In this document: piece after piece, positions 35,741-47,193 of the stretch
Layout of the letters: each line of letters opens with the position of its first letter
Numbering within the stretch: the stretch's first letter is position 1
Assembly: GCF_002893095.1 (NCBI RefSeq)
Contig: NZ_KZ622864.1
Span: 254,377 to 318,376, forward strand
Length of the DNA: 64,000 nucleotides
Origin: Stenotrophomonas sp. VV52
GTDB taxonomy: Bacteria; Pseudomonadota; Gammaproteobacteria; Xanthomonadales; Xanthomonadaceae
Direction of reading: 5' to 3'
Position numbers and translations under genes: made by a program
Notes under the pieces: model-generated
The model's database searches: none
Told to the model about the DNA's origin: nothing
The model's input: the letters and a program-made list of their open reading frames with translations, nothing else

Positions 35741-37207
35741 TCAGGCGCGGCGCTTGTGCTTGGCGTCGTCCGAACGCAACTGCTGGATGCGCTCGAAGTA
35801 GCCCGGCTCGATCCCGGTCGGGTACACGCCGTTGAAGCACGACGAATCGAACGACTTCAGCTCCGGGTTGCCCTCGCGCACCGCCGCTTCCATGTCCTCG
35901 ATGTCCTGGTAGATCAGCCAGTCGCAGCCCAGGTGCGCCTCGATCTCCTCCACGCTGCGGTTGTGCGCCACCAGCTCCTCCGCCGCCGGCATGTCGATGC
36001 CGTAGATGTTCGGGTAACGCACCGGCGGCGCCGCGCTGGCCAGGTACACCTTGCGCGCACCCGCGTCGCGCGCCATCTGCACGATCTGCTGGCTGGTCGT
36101 GCCGCGCACGATCGAATCGTCCACCAGCAGCACCACCCGGTTGCGGAACTCCAGGTGGATCGGATTGAGCTTGCGGCGCACCGACTTCACCCGCTCACCC
36201 TGCCCCGGCATGATGAAGGTGCGGCCGATGTAACGGTTCTTGATGAAGCCTTCGCGGTACTTCACCCCGAGCACGTTGGAGATTTCCAGCGCAGCGTCGC
36301 GCGAGGTATCCGGGATCGGAATGATCGTATCGATGTCGTGGTCCGGGCGCAGGCGCAGGATCTTTTCGCCCAGCTTGATGCCCATGCGCATGCGCGCCTT
36401 GTGCACCGACACGTTGTCGATCATCGAATCCGGACGCGCGAAGTACACGTACTCGAAGATGCACGGACTGTGCTCGACCGGCTCGGCGCACACCTCCGAG
36501 AACAGCTCGCCGCGCGCGGTGATCACCAGCGCCTCGCCCGGGCGCACGTCGCGCACGCGCTGGAAGCCCAGCACGTCCAGCGCCGACGATTCCGACGCCA
36601 CGATGTACTCATCGCCTTCGGCATGCGCGCGCTTGCCCAGCACCAGCGGACGGATCCCGTGCGGGTCGCGGAACGCCACCAGGCCCAGGCCCAATACCAC
36701 GCTGATCACCGCATACCCGCCCTTGCAGCGACGGTGCACGCCGGCCACCGCACGGATGGCCGCTTCCGGGCTCAGCTGGCGCTGGGCGTCCAGCTCGAAC
36801 GCGAACACGTTCAGCAGCACTTCGCTGTCCGAATCGGTGTTGACGTTGCGGCGGTCCTGCTCGAACACCTGCTGGCGCAGCGTTTCGGTATTGATCAGGT
36901 TGCCGTTGTGGGCCAGCGCGATGCCGTACGGCGAATTGACGTAGAACGGCTGCGCCTCGTCCATCCCTTCCGAACCGGCGGTCGGGTAGCGCACATGCGC
37001 GATGCCGACCCGGCCTTCCAGGGTCGACATGGTCTTGGCGTCGAACACGTCCCGGACCAGGCCATTGGCCTTCTGCACGCGCAGGCGGGTGCCGTCGGCG
37101 GTGGCGATGCCCGCCGCGTCCTGGCCGCGATGCTGGAGGACGGTCAGGCCGTCATACAACTGCCCGGCGACGTTCTGGTTGCCGACAATACCGACGATGC
37201 CACACAT
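35741..37207 (-). CDS. purF: Amidophosphoribosyltransferase
   Basis: A 488-residue enzyme for the first committed step of purine synthesis (PRPP plus glutamine to phosphoribosylamine). The N-terminal nucleophile Cys is residue 2 (MCGIVGIVG), followed by [13 protein letters not shown]. The phosphoribosyltransferase domain has the PRPP loop [15 protein letters not shown] near residue 355 and [13 protein letters not shown] near 285. I chose the ATG at 37207 because the Cys must follow it after Met removal. The length agrees with E. coli PurF (505). It follows cvpA after 29 bases, the classical cvpA-purF order. Confidence 0.97.
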   Translation of the reverse strand: MCGIVGIVGNQNVAGQLYDGLTVLQHRGQDAAGIATADGTRLRVQKANGLVRDVFDAKTMSTLEGRVGIAHVRYPTAGSEGMDEAQPFYVNSPYGIALAHNGNLINTETLRQQVFEQDRRNVNTDSDSEVLLNVFAFELDAQRQLSPEAAIRAVAGVHRRCKGGYAVISVVLGLGLVAFRDPHGIRPLVLGKRAHAEGDEYIVASESSALDVLGFQRVRDVRPGEALVITARGELFSEVCAEPVEHSPCIFEYVYFARPDSMIDNVSVHKARMRMGIKLGEKILRLRPDHDIDTIIPIPDTSRDAALEISNVLGVKYREGFIKNRYIGRTFIMPGQGERVKSVRRKLNPIHLEFRNRVVLLVDDSIVRGTTSQQIVQMARDAGARKVYLASAAPPVRYPNIYGIDMPAAEELVAHNRSVEEIEAHLGCDWLIYQDIEDMEAAVREGNPELKSFDSSCFNGVYPTGIEPGYFERIQQLRSDDAKHKRRA

Positions 37208-37236
37208 GGTGCGAATCTCCGCTGGGCTGGGCCCAT

Positions 37237-38034
37237 CTACTGTGAAGGTGGCCGTGCCTGGCCGGGGGAACCGTTCCGTGCCGGACCGGTGTCGTCCGGC
37301 CGCACGAGCGCCGGATCGGTGTTCTGGGGGGAGCCTGGTCGTGCCTGGTTGGCCCACACATCGGCGGGGTCCACCGCCTGCTGCGGGGTCTCATCCAGTG
37401 GTCGCGGCCATCCGCGCCCACCCAGCAACTGGCCAAGTACGCCATTATCGCCTGTCGCGCCCGGCTTGCCCAACTCCACGCCGGGCAGTTGCGCCATGTT
37501 CACCTCCGGCAGCGCGGCAGGCAGGGCCTGCAGACCCTGCATGGCGTCCAGATCGGGCAGCGCCGGCAGGTCCGGCATGCGCGGCATGTGCGCCTGCATC
37601 CAGCCCACGCCGGGGTCCAGCGCGACGCGCAGGTAGGAATTCCGCCAGGTCGGCTCACGGGTCAACGGCGTGTAGGAGCCCAGCAGCAGCAGCACGCAGG
37701 CGATCAGGCCGCCGCGCGCCACGCCCAGGCCGCCGCCCAGCATGCGGTCGGCGCCGTTCAGGCTGGTCGAACGGACCGCCTGGCGGACCACCAGCCCGAT
37801 CGCCCAGACCGAGACCATGACCAGCAGGAACACGGTGAGGTACCCGGCCACGTAATGGCCGCTGCCCGGCGCCGCCGGGGCCGACCACCAGGCCGCCGCG
37901 CTGCGCCCGAACATCAGTGCAGCCCAGCCGCCGAGCAGCCATGACAGGGTGCTGATGACGATGCTGACGAAGCCTTTCATCAGCCCCAGCAGGGTGGAAA
38001 TGCCGATTACCGCCAGCAGCACGACATCAAGCAT
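37237..38034 (-). CDS. cvpA: CvpA family membrane protein
   Basis: A 265-residue protein. The N-terminal 165 residues form the CvpA membrane domain, with four hydrophobic helices: [21 protein letters not shown] at the start, [31 protein letters not shown] and [16 protein letters not shown]. The C-terminal 100 residues are Pro/Ala/Gly-rich and probably disordered. CvpA is needed for colicin V export and envelope stress tolerance in E. coli; the mechanism is unknown. Located between dedD and purF, as in E. coli. The tail is longer than in E. coli CvpA (162). Confidence 0.92.
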   Translation of the reverse strand: MLDVVLLAVIGISTLLGLMKGFVSIVISTLSWLLGGWAALMFGRSAAAWWSAPAAPGSGHYVAGYLTVFLLVMVSVWAIGLVVRQAVRSTSLNGADRMLGGGLGVARGGLIACVLLLLGSYTPLTREPTWRNSYLRVALDPGVGWMQAHMPRMPDLPALPDLDAMQGLQALPAALPEVNMAQLPGVELGKPGATGDNGVLGQLLGGRGWPRPLDETPQQAVDPADVWANQARPGSPQNTDPALVRPDDTGPARNGSPGQARPPSQ

Positions 38035-38067
38035 GCCGCGCTCCGGTCAGGTCATGGCGCCGCCGCA

Positions 38068-39102
38068 TCAGGGATGCGGCCGGACCATGCCGGCCACGCC
38101 GACCTTCGACGCAACCTGGGCCTTGAGGTTCTCCGCCTCGGCACGGTTGGCGACCGGCCCGACACGCACGCGGTTGAGCGTGCCCTTGTCGGTGCGTACC
38201 TGCTCCACGAATGCGCTGAAACCGGCGGCGCGGACCTTGTCGCGCAGCGCGTTGGCGTCGCTGGCCTGGCCGAACGCGCCCAGCTGCACGGCGAAGCCGA
38301 CGCTGCTGGCGGCCGGCGCCGCCGGCACCACGGCCGGCTTGGTCGCCGCGATCGGTGCTTCCGGCTTGGCCGGGGCAGGCTTCGGTTCGGGTTTGGGTGC
38401 TTCCGGCTTCGGCGCCGGCTTGGCGGCGGCCACCGGCTCCGGCGGCAGCGCTTCGGTCTTGACTGCCGCGGCGGCCGGGGCGGCGCTGGCACTGGAGGCC
38501 GCAGCAGGCGCCGGACTGGCCGGGGTGGTGGTCGGAGTCGGCGCGGTGGCCACCGCGCTGTTCGCACCGGCGTCCAGGGTCACCACTTCGGCCTTGACGT
38601 CATTGCGAACTTTCACTGCCTCAAGGCGCGCGGCTTCGGCCTGCGCGCGGTCGGCGTACGGTCCTACCCGGACCCGCCAGGCCGGGCGGCCGTTGATCAT
38701 CGCCGCTTCGCTGAAGCCCGGCAGCTGGGCCTTCTTCAGGAAGGCGATGACCGCATTGGCGTCGGCCTGGCTGCCGTAGGCGCCGAAACTGACCGCATAG
38801 TTGCCCGCAGCCACGGCGGGCGAGGTGTCGGCAACGGCCGCTTCGGCCGGCGCGGCAGCGTCCTGCAACGGCGCGGTGGTGCTGGCCGCACCCTGCAGGC
38901 CAGTGGCCCCGCCGGTGGGCGCTACCAGCGGCAGTTCGCGGGTCTGGAACTGGCCGTCGGCCGGAGCATCCGGAGCACTGATCGGAACATTGGCCACGCC
39001 ACTGTCGGGCGCTGGGCCCTTGACCAGCATGGGCAGGAAAATCACGGCCAGCGCCACCAGGACGATGGCACCAATCAGACGCTGTTTCAGAGGAGTATCC
39101 AC
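38068..39102 (-). CDS. dedD: SPOR-domain protein, DedD-like
   Basis: A 344-residue inner-membrane protein with one N-terminal transmembrane helix (RLIGAIVLVALAVIFLPML, residues 8-26). It has two peptidoglycan-binding SPOR domains, one near 120-195 (AVSFGAYGSQADANAVIAFLKKA) and one near 265-340 (AVQLGAFGQASDANALRDKVRA). An Ala/Pro/Lys-rich linker lies between them. DedD acts at the division septum in E. coli, where a single SPOR is usual; the two here are notable. I chose the GTG at 39102 because DTPLKQRLIGAIV follows it and GAGG precedes it. Confidence 0.9.
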   Translation of the reverse strand: MDTPLKQRLIGAIVLVALAVIFLPMLVKGPAPDSGVANVPISAPDAPADGQFQTRELPLVAPTGGATGLQGAASTTAPLQDAAAPAEAAVADTSPAVAAGNYAVSFGAYGSQADANAVIAFLKKAQLPGFSEAAMINGRPAWRVRVGPYADRAQAEAARLEAVKVRNDVKAEVVTLDAGANSAVATAPTPTTTPASPAPAAASSASAAPAAAAVKTEALPPEPVAAAKPAPKPEAPKPEPKPAPAKPEAPIAATKPAVVPAAPAASSVGFAVQLGAFGQASDANALRDKVRAAGFSAFVEQVRTDKGTLNRVRVGPVANRAEAENLKAQVASKVGVAGMVRPHP

Positions 39103-39202
39103 GGAAGGCAGGCAGGCGGCGCGGCGGAATGCCACGGCGATTATACGGGCGCGCGCGGGTGCGGCGTCGAAGACAACTGAACGAGGTGGCCGGCCGCCCG
39201 CC

Positions 39203-40477
39203 TCAGCGGGCCTGTTCCAGCCACTGCAGGGCCTGTGCGGCGGTATGGAAGGAACCGAACACCAGCACGCGGTCGCCCGCCTTCGCAGTTGCCAGCGCCT
39301 GCTGCAGCGCGACCTCCACGCTGGCGTGCGTGGAGGCGCCGGCAGCGGCGGTATTGGCCAGGCGTGACTGCAATGCGGTCGCGCTCTGCGCGCGCGCGCC
39401 GTCGAGCCCGGCCAGGTACCAGGCATCGACGCGGTCGGCCAGGGCCTCGATCACGCCCACCGCGTCCTTGTCCTGCAGCGCGGCGAACACAGCCAGCGTG
39501 CGTCCGCTTCGCGGCGCCACCTTCAACGACGTTGCCAGTTCGCGTGCGGCCTGAGGGTTGTGCCCGACATCGACCAGCACCTCCACCCCGTCGCGCTCGA
39601 ACGCCTGCAGGCGGCCACGGATGCGCGCCTGCGCCACGCCGTCGATGATCGCCGCGCGCGACAGCGGCTTGTCCAGCGCGCGCAGTGCGGCGATGGCCGA
39701 CGCTGCGTTGCGCAGCTGGATCGGGCCGCGCAGCGAGGGCATCGGCAGCTCGATACGGAAACCGACATCGCGCCAGCGCCATGCCTGCGCATCGATCACG
39801 TCGGCGAAGAAATCGCTGCCACCGCGGATCGCATTGGCGCCCAGCAGATAGGCGCGCGCCAGCACGCTCGACGGCGGATCGGTCTCGCCCAGGATCACCG
39901 GCTTCCAGCCGCGGATGATGCCGGCCTTCTCCACGCCGATGGCCTCGCGGTCCTCGCCCAGCCAGTCGGCGTGGTCGATGTCCACCGTGGTGATGATCGC
40001 GACGTCGGCGTCGACGATGTTGACTGCGTCCAGGCGCCCACCCAGCCCCACTTCCAGCACCGCCAGGTCCAGCCCGGCGCCTGCGAACAGGTGCAGCGCA
40101 GCCAGCGTGCCGTACTCGAAATAGGTCAGCGTGGTATCGCCGCGGGCGTCTTCGATCGCGTTGAAGGCCGCGACCAGGGCCGCGTCTGAGGCGTCCTCGC
40201 CATCGATGCGGACACGCTCGTTGTACTGCAGCAGGTGCGGCGAGGTGTACGCGCCCACCTTCCAGCCGGCCGCCCGCGCGATGGCCTCGACGAAGGACAC
40301 GGTGGAGCCCTTGCCGTTGGTACCGCCGACCACGATGGTGTGCGGCGCCGGCTGGCCCAGGCCCATGGCGGTGGCGACCGTGCGTACGCGCTCCAGCCCC
40401 ATGTCGATGGTGGCCGGGTGCTGCTGTTCGATGTAAGCAAGCCAATCGGCGAGCGTCTGCGGGCGGGCGGTATTCAT
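39203..40477 (-). CDS. folC: Bifunctional dihydrofolate synthase / folylpolyglutamate synthase
   Basis: A 424-residue Mur-ligase-fold enzyme that adds glutamate to dihydropteroate and folates. The ATP-binding P-loop is VVGGTNGKGSTVSFVE near residue 48, with SPHLLQYNERVRIDG near 79 and VGLGGRLDAVNIVD near 143. The C-terminal domain has VDVGHNPQAARELATSL near 310. The length matches E. coli FolC (422). It lies upstream of dedD on the same strand, keeping the conserved folC-dedD-cvpA-purF order. Confidence 0.96.
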   Translation of the reverse strand: MNTARPQTLADWLAYIEQQHPATIDMGLERVRTVATAMGLGQPAPHTIVVGGTNGKGSTVSFVEAIARAAGWKVGAYTSPHLLQYNERVRIDGEDASDAALVAAFNAIEDARGDTTLTYFEYGTLAALHLFAGAGLDLAVLEVGLGGRLDAVNIVDADVAIITTVDIDHADWLGEDREAIGVEKAGIIRGWKPVILGETDPPSSVLARAYLLGANAIRGGSDFFADVIDAQAWRWRDVGFRIELPMPSLRGPIQLRNAASAIAALRALDKPLSRAAIIDGVAQARIRGRLQAFERDGVEVLVDVGHNPQAARELATSLKVAPRSGRTLAVFAALQDKDAVGVIEALADRVDAWYLAGLDGARAQSATALQSRLANTAAAGASTHASVEVALQQALATAKAGDRVLVFGSFHTAAQALQWLEQAR

Positions 40478-40501
40478 GGCGATGGATCGTGTGGGTCGGA
40501 G

Positions 40502-41146
40502 TTACAGCGCGCGGTGCTTGGCTTCACCGAAGAACGGCGTGTGGTGTGCGCAGTCGTTCAGGCGCACCACTTCCAGGCTGTCCAGGTCGGCGCCTTCGAG
40601 CAGGTTGAGCGTGGTCGGGGCCTGGCGGAAGGTCCACAGGCGCGACAGCGGCAGGCCCAGGATCCGGCACAGGATCACCCGGTTGACCGCGTCATGGGCC
40701 ACCACCAGCAGGGTGTCTTGCTCGCCCAACCCTTCGGCGGCGCGGGCGAGGCCACGCCAGCTGCGGTCCAGCACCAGGCGCAGCGATTCGCCGCCGGGCA
40801 TCAGCACGGTGTCCGGCTCTTCGCGCCAGGCCTGCAGGCGCGACGGGTCTTTCTCATGGATTTCGCTGGCGAGCAGGCCTTCCCACTCACCGTGGGCGAT
40901 CTCCTGCAGGTCCGGTTCGGTCAGCAGCACCGGCGCCCGTTCGGCGCCCAGCGCCAGCTGCGCGGTGCGCTGCGCGCGCGACAGCGGCGATGCGACGGCG
41001 CGGGTGATGTCCACCGACTTCAGGCGTTCGCCCAGCGCCTGGGCCTGGGCTTCGCCGATCGGCGACAGCGGGATATCGATCTGGCCCTGGTAACGGCCTT
41101 CGGCATTCCACGGGGTTTCACCGTGACGGGCAAGCAGGATGCGCAT
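40502..41146 (-). CDS. Histidine phosphatase family protein
   Basis: A 214-residue phosphoglycerate-mutase-like phosphatase. The catalytic motif is [17 protein letters not shown] (His8), and further parts are [14 protein letters not shown] near 53, EIAHGEWEG near 83 and [13 protein letters not shown] near 149 with the second His. Possible activities include phosphoglycerate mutase-like, alpha-ribazole phosphatase or other small-molecule phosphatases; the sequence does not decide. It starts the minus-strand run that continues with folC after 24 bases. Confidence 0.88.
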   Translation of the reverse strand: MRILLARHGETPWNAEGRYQGQIDIPLSPIGEAQAQALGERLKSVDITRAVASPLSRAQRTAQLALGAERAPVLLTEPDLQEIAHGEWEGLLASEIHEKDPSRLQAWREEPDTVLMPGGESLRLVLDRSWRGLARAAEGLGEQDTLLVVAHDAVNRVILCRILGLPLSRLWTFRQAPTTLNLLEGADLDSLEVVRLNDCAHHTPFFGEAKHRAL

Positions 41147-41223
41147 GCGAACTTGAGATCCTTGGCAGTCGCAATCGTTCACATTGCGTGAACGATCTTG
41201 GGGGGAACCGCATGATACCGAAG

Positions 41224-41252
41224 AAAAAACCCCGCGGTTTTGGCCGCGGGGT
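41224..41252 (-). terminator. terminator of the S46 peptidase gene
   Basis: On the minus strand, CCCCGCGGCC AAAA CCGCGGGG pairs and is followed by TTTTTTCTT. It lies 10 bases after the stop. Confidence 0.93.
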
Positions 41253-41262
41253 CTTCGGTGAA

Positions 41263-43425
<2,163 letters not shown>

Positions 43426-43532
43426 GAGCGGCCCTTGGGTGAAAGAACCGCCGATTGTAGCCGGGTCCGCCACACGGCCCGTCGGCCGAACGTCATGGAC
43501 GCACCGCAACATGCCCCGGCCCCCACACCCCC

Positions 43533-43538
43533 TATAAT
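43533..43538 (+). promoter_or_regulatory. -10 box upstream of tdh
   Basis: A perfect TATAAT lies 47 bases before the likely tdh start. No good -35 is seen in the C-rich sequence before it. Confidence 0.45.
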
Positions 43539-43584
43539 TCCGCCTTTCCCCCAGATGAGCTCCACCCCGATGGCGCAGCAAACA

Positions 43585-44607
43585 ATGAAGGCCCTGGTCA
43601 AGCGCGAAGCCGCCAAGGGCATCTGGCTCGAAGACGTGCCGGTGCCGGTGCCGGGCCCGAACGAGGTCCTGATCAAGCTGGAGAAGACCGCCATCTGCGG
43701 TACCGACCTGCACATCTACCTGTGGGACGAATGGAGCCAGCGCACGATCAAGCCGGGCCTGACCATCGGCCACGAATTCGTCGGCCGCATCGCTGAAATC
43801 GGCCCGGGCGTGACCGGCTACGAGCTCGGCCAGCGGGTCTCGGCCGAAGGCCACATCGTGTGTGGCCACTGCCGCAACTGCCGTGGCGGCCGTCCGCACC
43901 TGTGCCCGAACACGGTCGGGATCGGCGTGAACGTCAATGGCGCCTTCGCCGAATACATGGTGATGCCGGCCAGCAACCTGTGGCCGATCCCCGACCAGAT
44001 CCCCTCGGAACTGGCCGCCTTCTTCGACCCGTACGGCAACGCCGCGCACTGCGCGCTGGAATTCGACGTGATCGGCGAAGACGTGCTGATCACCGGCGCT
44101 GGCCCGATCGGCATCATTGCCGCGGGCATCTGCAAGCACATCGGTGCGCGCAACGTGGTGGTGACCGACGTCAACGACTTCCGCCTGAAGCTGGCCGCCG
44201 ACATGGGCGCCACCCGCGTGGTCAACGTGGCCAACACCTCGCTCAAGGACGTGATGAAGGAACTGCACATGGAGGGCTTCGACGTGGGCCTGGAAATGAG
44301 CGGCAACCCGCGCGCGTTCAACGACATGCTCGACTGCATGTACCACGGCGGCAAGATCGCGATGCTCGGCATCATGCCGAAGGGCGCCGGCTGCGACTGG
44401 GACAAGATCATCTTCAAGGGCCTGACCGTGCAGGGCATCTACGGCCGCAAGATGTATGAGACCTGGTACAAGATGACCCAGCTGGTGCTGTCCGGCTTCC
44501 CGCTCGGCAAGGTGATGACCCACCAGTTGCCGATCGACGAGTTCCAGAAGGGGTTCGACCTGATGGAGCAGGGCAAGGCGGGTAAGGTGGTTCTCAGCTG
44601 GAACTGA
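43585..44607 (+). CDS. tdh: L-threonine 3-dehydrogenase
   Basis: A 340-residue zinc medium-chain dehydrogenase that oxidises threonine to 2-amino-3-ketobutyrate with NAD. The catalytic zinc Cys is in [12 protein letters not shown] (about residue 38), with GHEFVGR after it. The structural zinc cysteines are in [15 protein letters not shown] near 93-107, and the NAD motif is [14 protein letters not shown] near 168. It aligns from MKAL with E. coli Tdh (341). Two earlier in-frame ATGs (43555, 43570) would add 10 or 5 residues; no ribosome site decides. It works with kbl, which lies 950 bases downstream. Confidence 0.95.
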   Translation: MKALVKREAAKGIWLEDVPVPVPGPNEVLIKLEKTAICGTDLHIYLWDEWSQRTIKPGLTIGHEFVGRIAEIGPGVTGYELGQRVSAEGHIVCGHCRNCRGGRPHLCPNTVGIGVNVNGAFAEYMVMPASNLWPIPDQIPSELAAFFDPYGNAAHCALEFDVIGEDVLITGAGPIGIIAAGICKHIGARNVVVTDVNDFRLKLAADMGATRVVNVANTSLKDVMKELHMEGFDVGLEMSGNPRAFNDMLDCMYHGGKIAMLGIMPKGAGCDWDKIIFKGLTVQGIYGRKMYETWYKMTQLVLSGFPLGKVMTHQLPIDEFQKGFDLMEQGKAGKVVLSWN

Positions 44608-44615
44608 GCGAGATT

Positions 44616-44648
44616 AAAAAAGGCACCCATCGGGTGCCTTTTTTTTTG
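44616..44648. terminator. bidirectional terminator between tdh and the porin gene
   Basis: AAAAAAGGCACCC ATC GGGTGCCTTTTTTTTT hairpin with A and T tracts on both sides, serving two convergent genes. Confidence 0.95.
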
Positions 44649-44665
44649 TTCAGTGCGAGCGCCGC

Positions 44666-45367
44666 TTATTGCCCGACGGCGACGGTGAAGACGACGCGGT
44701 TGTCGGCGAGCTTGCCGCTGTTGTCGCGGCCGTTGCCGTCGGTGCCGTAGTAGCCCAGGCCCAGGGTGAACAGGCCCCAGGTGCGGTTCACGCCGATGTT
44801 CCAGTCGGTGTAGTCCTTGGCAATCTCGTCCTTGAAGGTGTTGCGGCCGACGTTGGCGGTCAGGTTGAATTCCTGCGGCAGCGCCCATTCGGTGCCGGCA
44901 GCGAAATACCAGCCGTCGGTGTCGGTGTTCCAGACGTCGTTGGTGTAGGCCACGGTCACGTTGTAATGCTCGGCGAAGCTGGTCTTGGTGATCAGCTCGG
45001 TATAGGCCAGCTCGCTGGAACCCGGGTAGCTGTAGTGGTTGAGCATGACGTCGAAGTTGACGTTGTCGGTGACGTCCACGCCGTAGCCGATGAAGTAGTC
45101 GACCTCGGCATCCGGGCCGCCGTCGCCGAAGTCCACGCCCGAGCCCCAGATGCCGGCGTACAGGCCGACCGGCGAGGTATAGGTGAAGCCAGCCTGCAGG
45201 GTCGGGTCTTCATCGGTCTGCGAGACACCCCGGAACACGTAGTCGGACACACCCGTCACGTTCCAGCTGAACGGCGATTCGGCCTCGTCCTGGGCGCTGG
45301 CGATGAACGGGGCAAACAGGGCGGCGCAGAGCACAGCGGCGGCGGTACGGCGCGTGGCGTGGTTCAT
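44666..45367 (-). CDS. TorF-like putative porin (Gcw_chp family)
   Basis: A 233-residue exported protein. The signal peptide is about residues 1-25 (VLCAALFAPFIASAQ). The mature start WNVTGVSDYVFRGVSQTDEDPTLQAGFTY is diagnostic of the TorF/TIGR02001 family. The rest has the alternating aromatic pattern of an outer-membrane beta barrel, such as VGLYAGIWGSGVDFGDG and VDYFIGYGVDV. The C-terminus ends RVVFTVAVGQ. Substrate unknown. It faces tdh and diverges from kbl, so it sits inside the threonine degradation pair without being in its transcript. Confidence 0.85.
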   Translation of the reverse strand: MNHATRRTAAAVLCAALFAPFIASAQDEAESPFSWNVTGVSDYVFRGVSQTDEDPTLQAGFTYTSPVGLYAGIWGSGVDFGDGGPDAEVDYFIGYGVDVTDNVNFDVMLNHYSYPGSSELAYTELITKTSFAEHYNVTVAYTNDVWNTDTDGWYFAAGTEWALPQEFNLTANVGRNTFKDEIAKDYTDWNIGVNRTWGLFTLGLGYYGTDGNGRDNSGKLADNRVVFTVAVGQ

Positions 45368-45415
45368 GCGGGTCTCTCCAGACGGTGGGGGGTGAAGGGG
45401 TGGGGAGTTTACGGA

Positions 45416-45444
45416 TTTTTAACCCGATTGATATTGCGTTGCAA
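45416..45444 (-). promoter_or_regulatory. promoter of the TorF-like porin
   Basis: On the minus strand, TTGCAA (45439-45444), a 17-base spacer and TAAAAA (45416-45421), about 48 bases before the ATG. The surrounding 40 bases are unusually AT-rich. Confidence 0.55.
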
Positions 45445-45560
45445 CAATTGCATGCGCAACCGATGCGCGCCCGCCCTGCCCCGGGTCCCACCACTGACCG
45501 CCCCGGGCAACGGCCCGGGCAGGTAAAATCCCGGCTTTCCCGTGCCGATGACCGCCTGCC

Positions 45561-46772
45561 ATGACCGACGCCCAGACCGCCCCGCTCACCCAGCACTATG
45601 TTGAGGAACTGGAGGCGATCCGCGCCCAGGGCCTGTTCAAGTCCGAGCGCGTCATCACCAGCCCGCAGTCGGCCGAGATCACCCTGGACGACGGTCGCCA
45701 GGTGCTGAACTTCTGCGCCAACAACTACCTGGGCCTGGCCGACCACCCCGACCTGATCCAGGCGGCCAAGGACGCGCTGGACAGCCACGGCTTCGGCATG
45801 GCCTCGGTGCGCTTCATCTGCGGCACCCAGGACCTGCACAAGCAGCTGGAACAGCAGATCGCCGGCTTCTTCGGCAAGCAGGACACCATCCTGTACGCGG
45901 CCTGCTTCGACGCCAACGGCGGCCTGTTCGAGCCGCTGCTGGGCGAGAACGACGCGATCATCTCCGATGCGCTCAACCATGCCTCGATCATCGACGGCGT
46001 GCGCCTGTGCAAGGCCAAGCGGTTCCGCTACGCCAACTGCGACATGGCCGACCTGGAAGCGCAGCTGCAGGCCGCCGACGCCGCCGGCTGCCGCACCAAG
46101 CTGATCACCACCGACGGCGTGTTCTCGATGGACGGCTTCATCGCCCCGCTCGATGAGATCACCGCGCTGGCGAAGAAGTACAACGCACTGGTGCATATCG
46201 ACGAATGCCACGCCACCGGCTTCCTCGGCGCCACCGGCCGCGGCTCGGCCGAGGTCAAGGGCGTGCTGGACCGGATCGACATCATCACCGGCACCCTGGG
46301 CAAGGCCATGGGCGGTGCACTGGGCGGCTTCACCACCGCCAGCGCCGAGGTGATCGAGCTGCTGCGCCAGCGCTCGCGCCCGTACCTGTTCTCCAACTCG
46401 CTGCCGCCGCACGTGGTCGCCGCCGGCATCAAGGCCTTCGACATGCTGGCCAGCGCCGATGACCTGCGCACCACCCTGCAGGAAAACACCGCGTACTTCC
46501 GCGAGAAGATGACCGCAGCCGGGTTCGACGTGAAGCCGGGCGTGCACCCGATCAGCCCGGTGATGCTGTACGACGCCCCGCTCGCACAGAAGTTCGCGCA
46601 GCGCCTGCTTGAAGAAGGCATCTACGCGATCGGCTTCTTCTTCCCGGTGGTGCCCAAGGGCCAGGCGCGGATCCGCACCCAGATCAGCGCCGCGCACACC
46701 CGCGCGCACCTGGACCGCGCGATCGATGCGTTCACCCGCATCGGCGTGGAGCTGGGTGTGATCAAGGCGTAA
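45561..46772 (+). CDS. kbl: 2-amino-3-ketobutyrate coenzyme A ligase (glycine C-acetyltransferase)
   Basis: A 403-residue PLP enzyme of the alpha-oxoamine synthase family that splits 2-amino-3-ketobutyrate with CoA into glycine and acetyl-CoA. Motifs are [14 protein letters not shown] near residue 52, [15 protein letters not shown] near 137, [15 protein letters not shown] near 214 and the PLP-Lys in [16 protein letters not shown] near 247. The length matches E. coli Kbl (398). Together with tdh it completes the main threonine degradation route. Confidence 0.96.
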   Translation: MTDAQTAPLTQHYVEELEAIRAQGLFKSERVITSPQSAEITLDDGRQVLNFCANNYLGLADHPDLIQAAKDALDSHGFGMASVRFICGTQDLHKQLEQQIAGFFGKQDTILYAACFDANGGLFEPLLGENDAIISDALNHASIIDGVRLCKAKRFRYANCDMADLEAQLQAADAAGCRTKLITTDGVFSMDGFIAPLDEITALAKKYNALVHIDECHATGFLGATGRGSAEVKGVLDRIDIITGTLGKAMGGALGGFTTASAEVIELLRQRSRPYLFSNSLPPHVVAAGIKAFDMLASADDLRTTLQENTAYFREKMTAAGFDVKPGVHPISPVMLYDAPLAQKFAQRLLEEGIYAIGFFFPVVPKGQARIRTQISAAHTRAHLDRAIDAFTRIGVELGVIKA

Positions 46773-46786
46773 CGGCGGCGCACCAT

Positions 46787-46811
46787 GGAGCGGGGCAGAG
46801 CCCCGCTCTAC
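46787..46811 (-). repeat. GTAG-headed hairpin between convergent genes
   Basis: On the minus strand, GTAGAGCGGGGCTCTGCCCC then GCTCC. A palindrome with the GTAG head and 8-bp arms, placed between the kbl and lipoprotein stops. It could also act as a terminator. Confidence 0.55.
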
Positions 46812-46812
46812 G

Positions 46813-47109
46813 TCATTTGTTCCGGGTGGTCGCGGTCGGATTGCCCTTCGCCACGCGAATCCCGTTGGCCTTCATCCACGCGTCGAACTCTTCGGCGGTC
46901 ATGCGCTTCTCGCCGTTGCTCATGTGGAACCGGTAGGCGCCGCGCCCATCGCGCTCAGTGGCCGGCAACTGGATCTCGACCACCTTGTCGGTGACCGGCG
47001 GCGTCGTTCTGGCCGCCTGTTTATGACCGCTGCAGGCACTCAGCAACAAGGCTGGCAGCAACAGGCATGCACCGCCCAGCACGGGGCGGCGATTGACGAG
47101 GGTTTGCAT
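46813..47109 (-). CDS. Small lipoprotein with RMTAEEFDAWMKA motif
   Basis: A 98-residue protein of unknown function. The lipoprotein signal has a lipobox LLSAC near residue 26 (LLLPALLLSAC), so it should be lipid-anchored. The C-terminal 35 residues contain RMTAEEFDAWMKANG, almost the same as the C-terminus of the exported protein encoded at 48056-48577. I chose the ATG at 47109 because the signal begins there; the frame extends further upstream without a protein-like sequence. It is followed in the convergent gap by a GTAG hairpin. Confidence 0.75.
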   Translation of the reverse strand: MQTLVNRRPVLGGACLLLPALLLSACSGHKQAARTTPPVTDKVVEIQLPATERDGRGAYRFHMSNGEKRMTAEEFDAWMKANGIRVAKGNPTATTRNK

Positions 47110-47193
47110 GACACTTCTCCCGGTAGTGGTCAGTCGGTAAACGACAGGCCGTCCCTTGCCCGGTGGTGCGCCCGCTCCCCAGCGGGCCACGCA

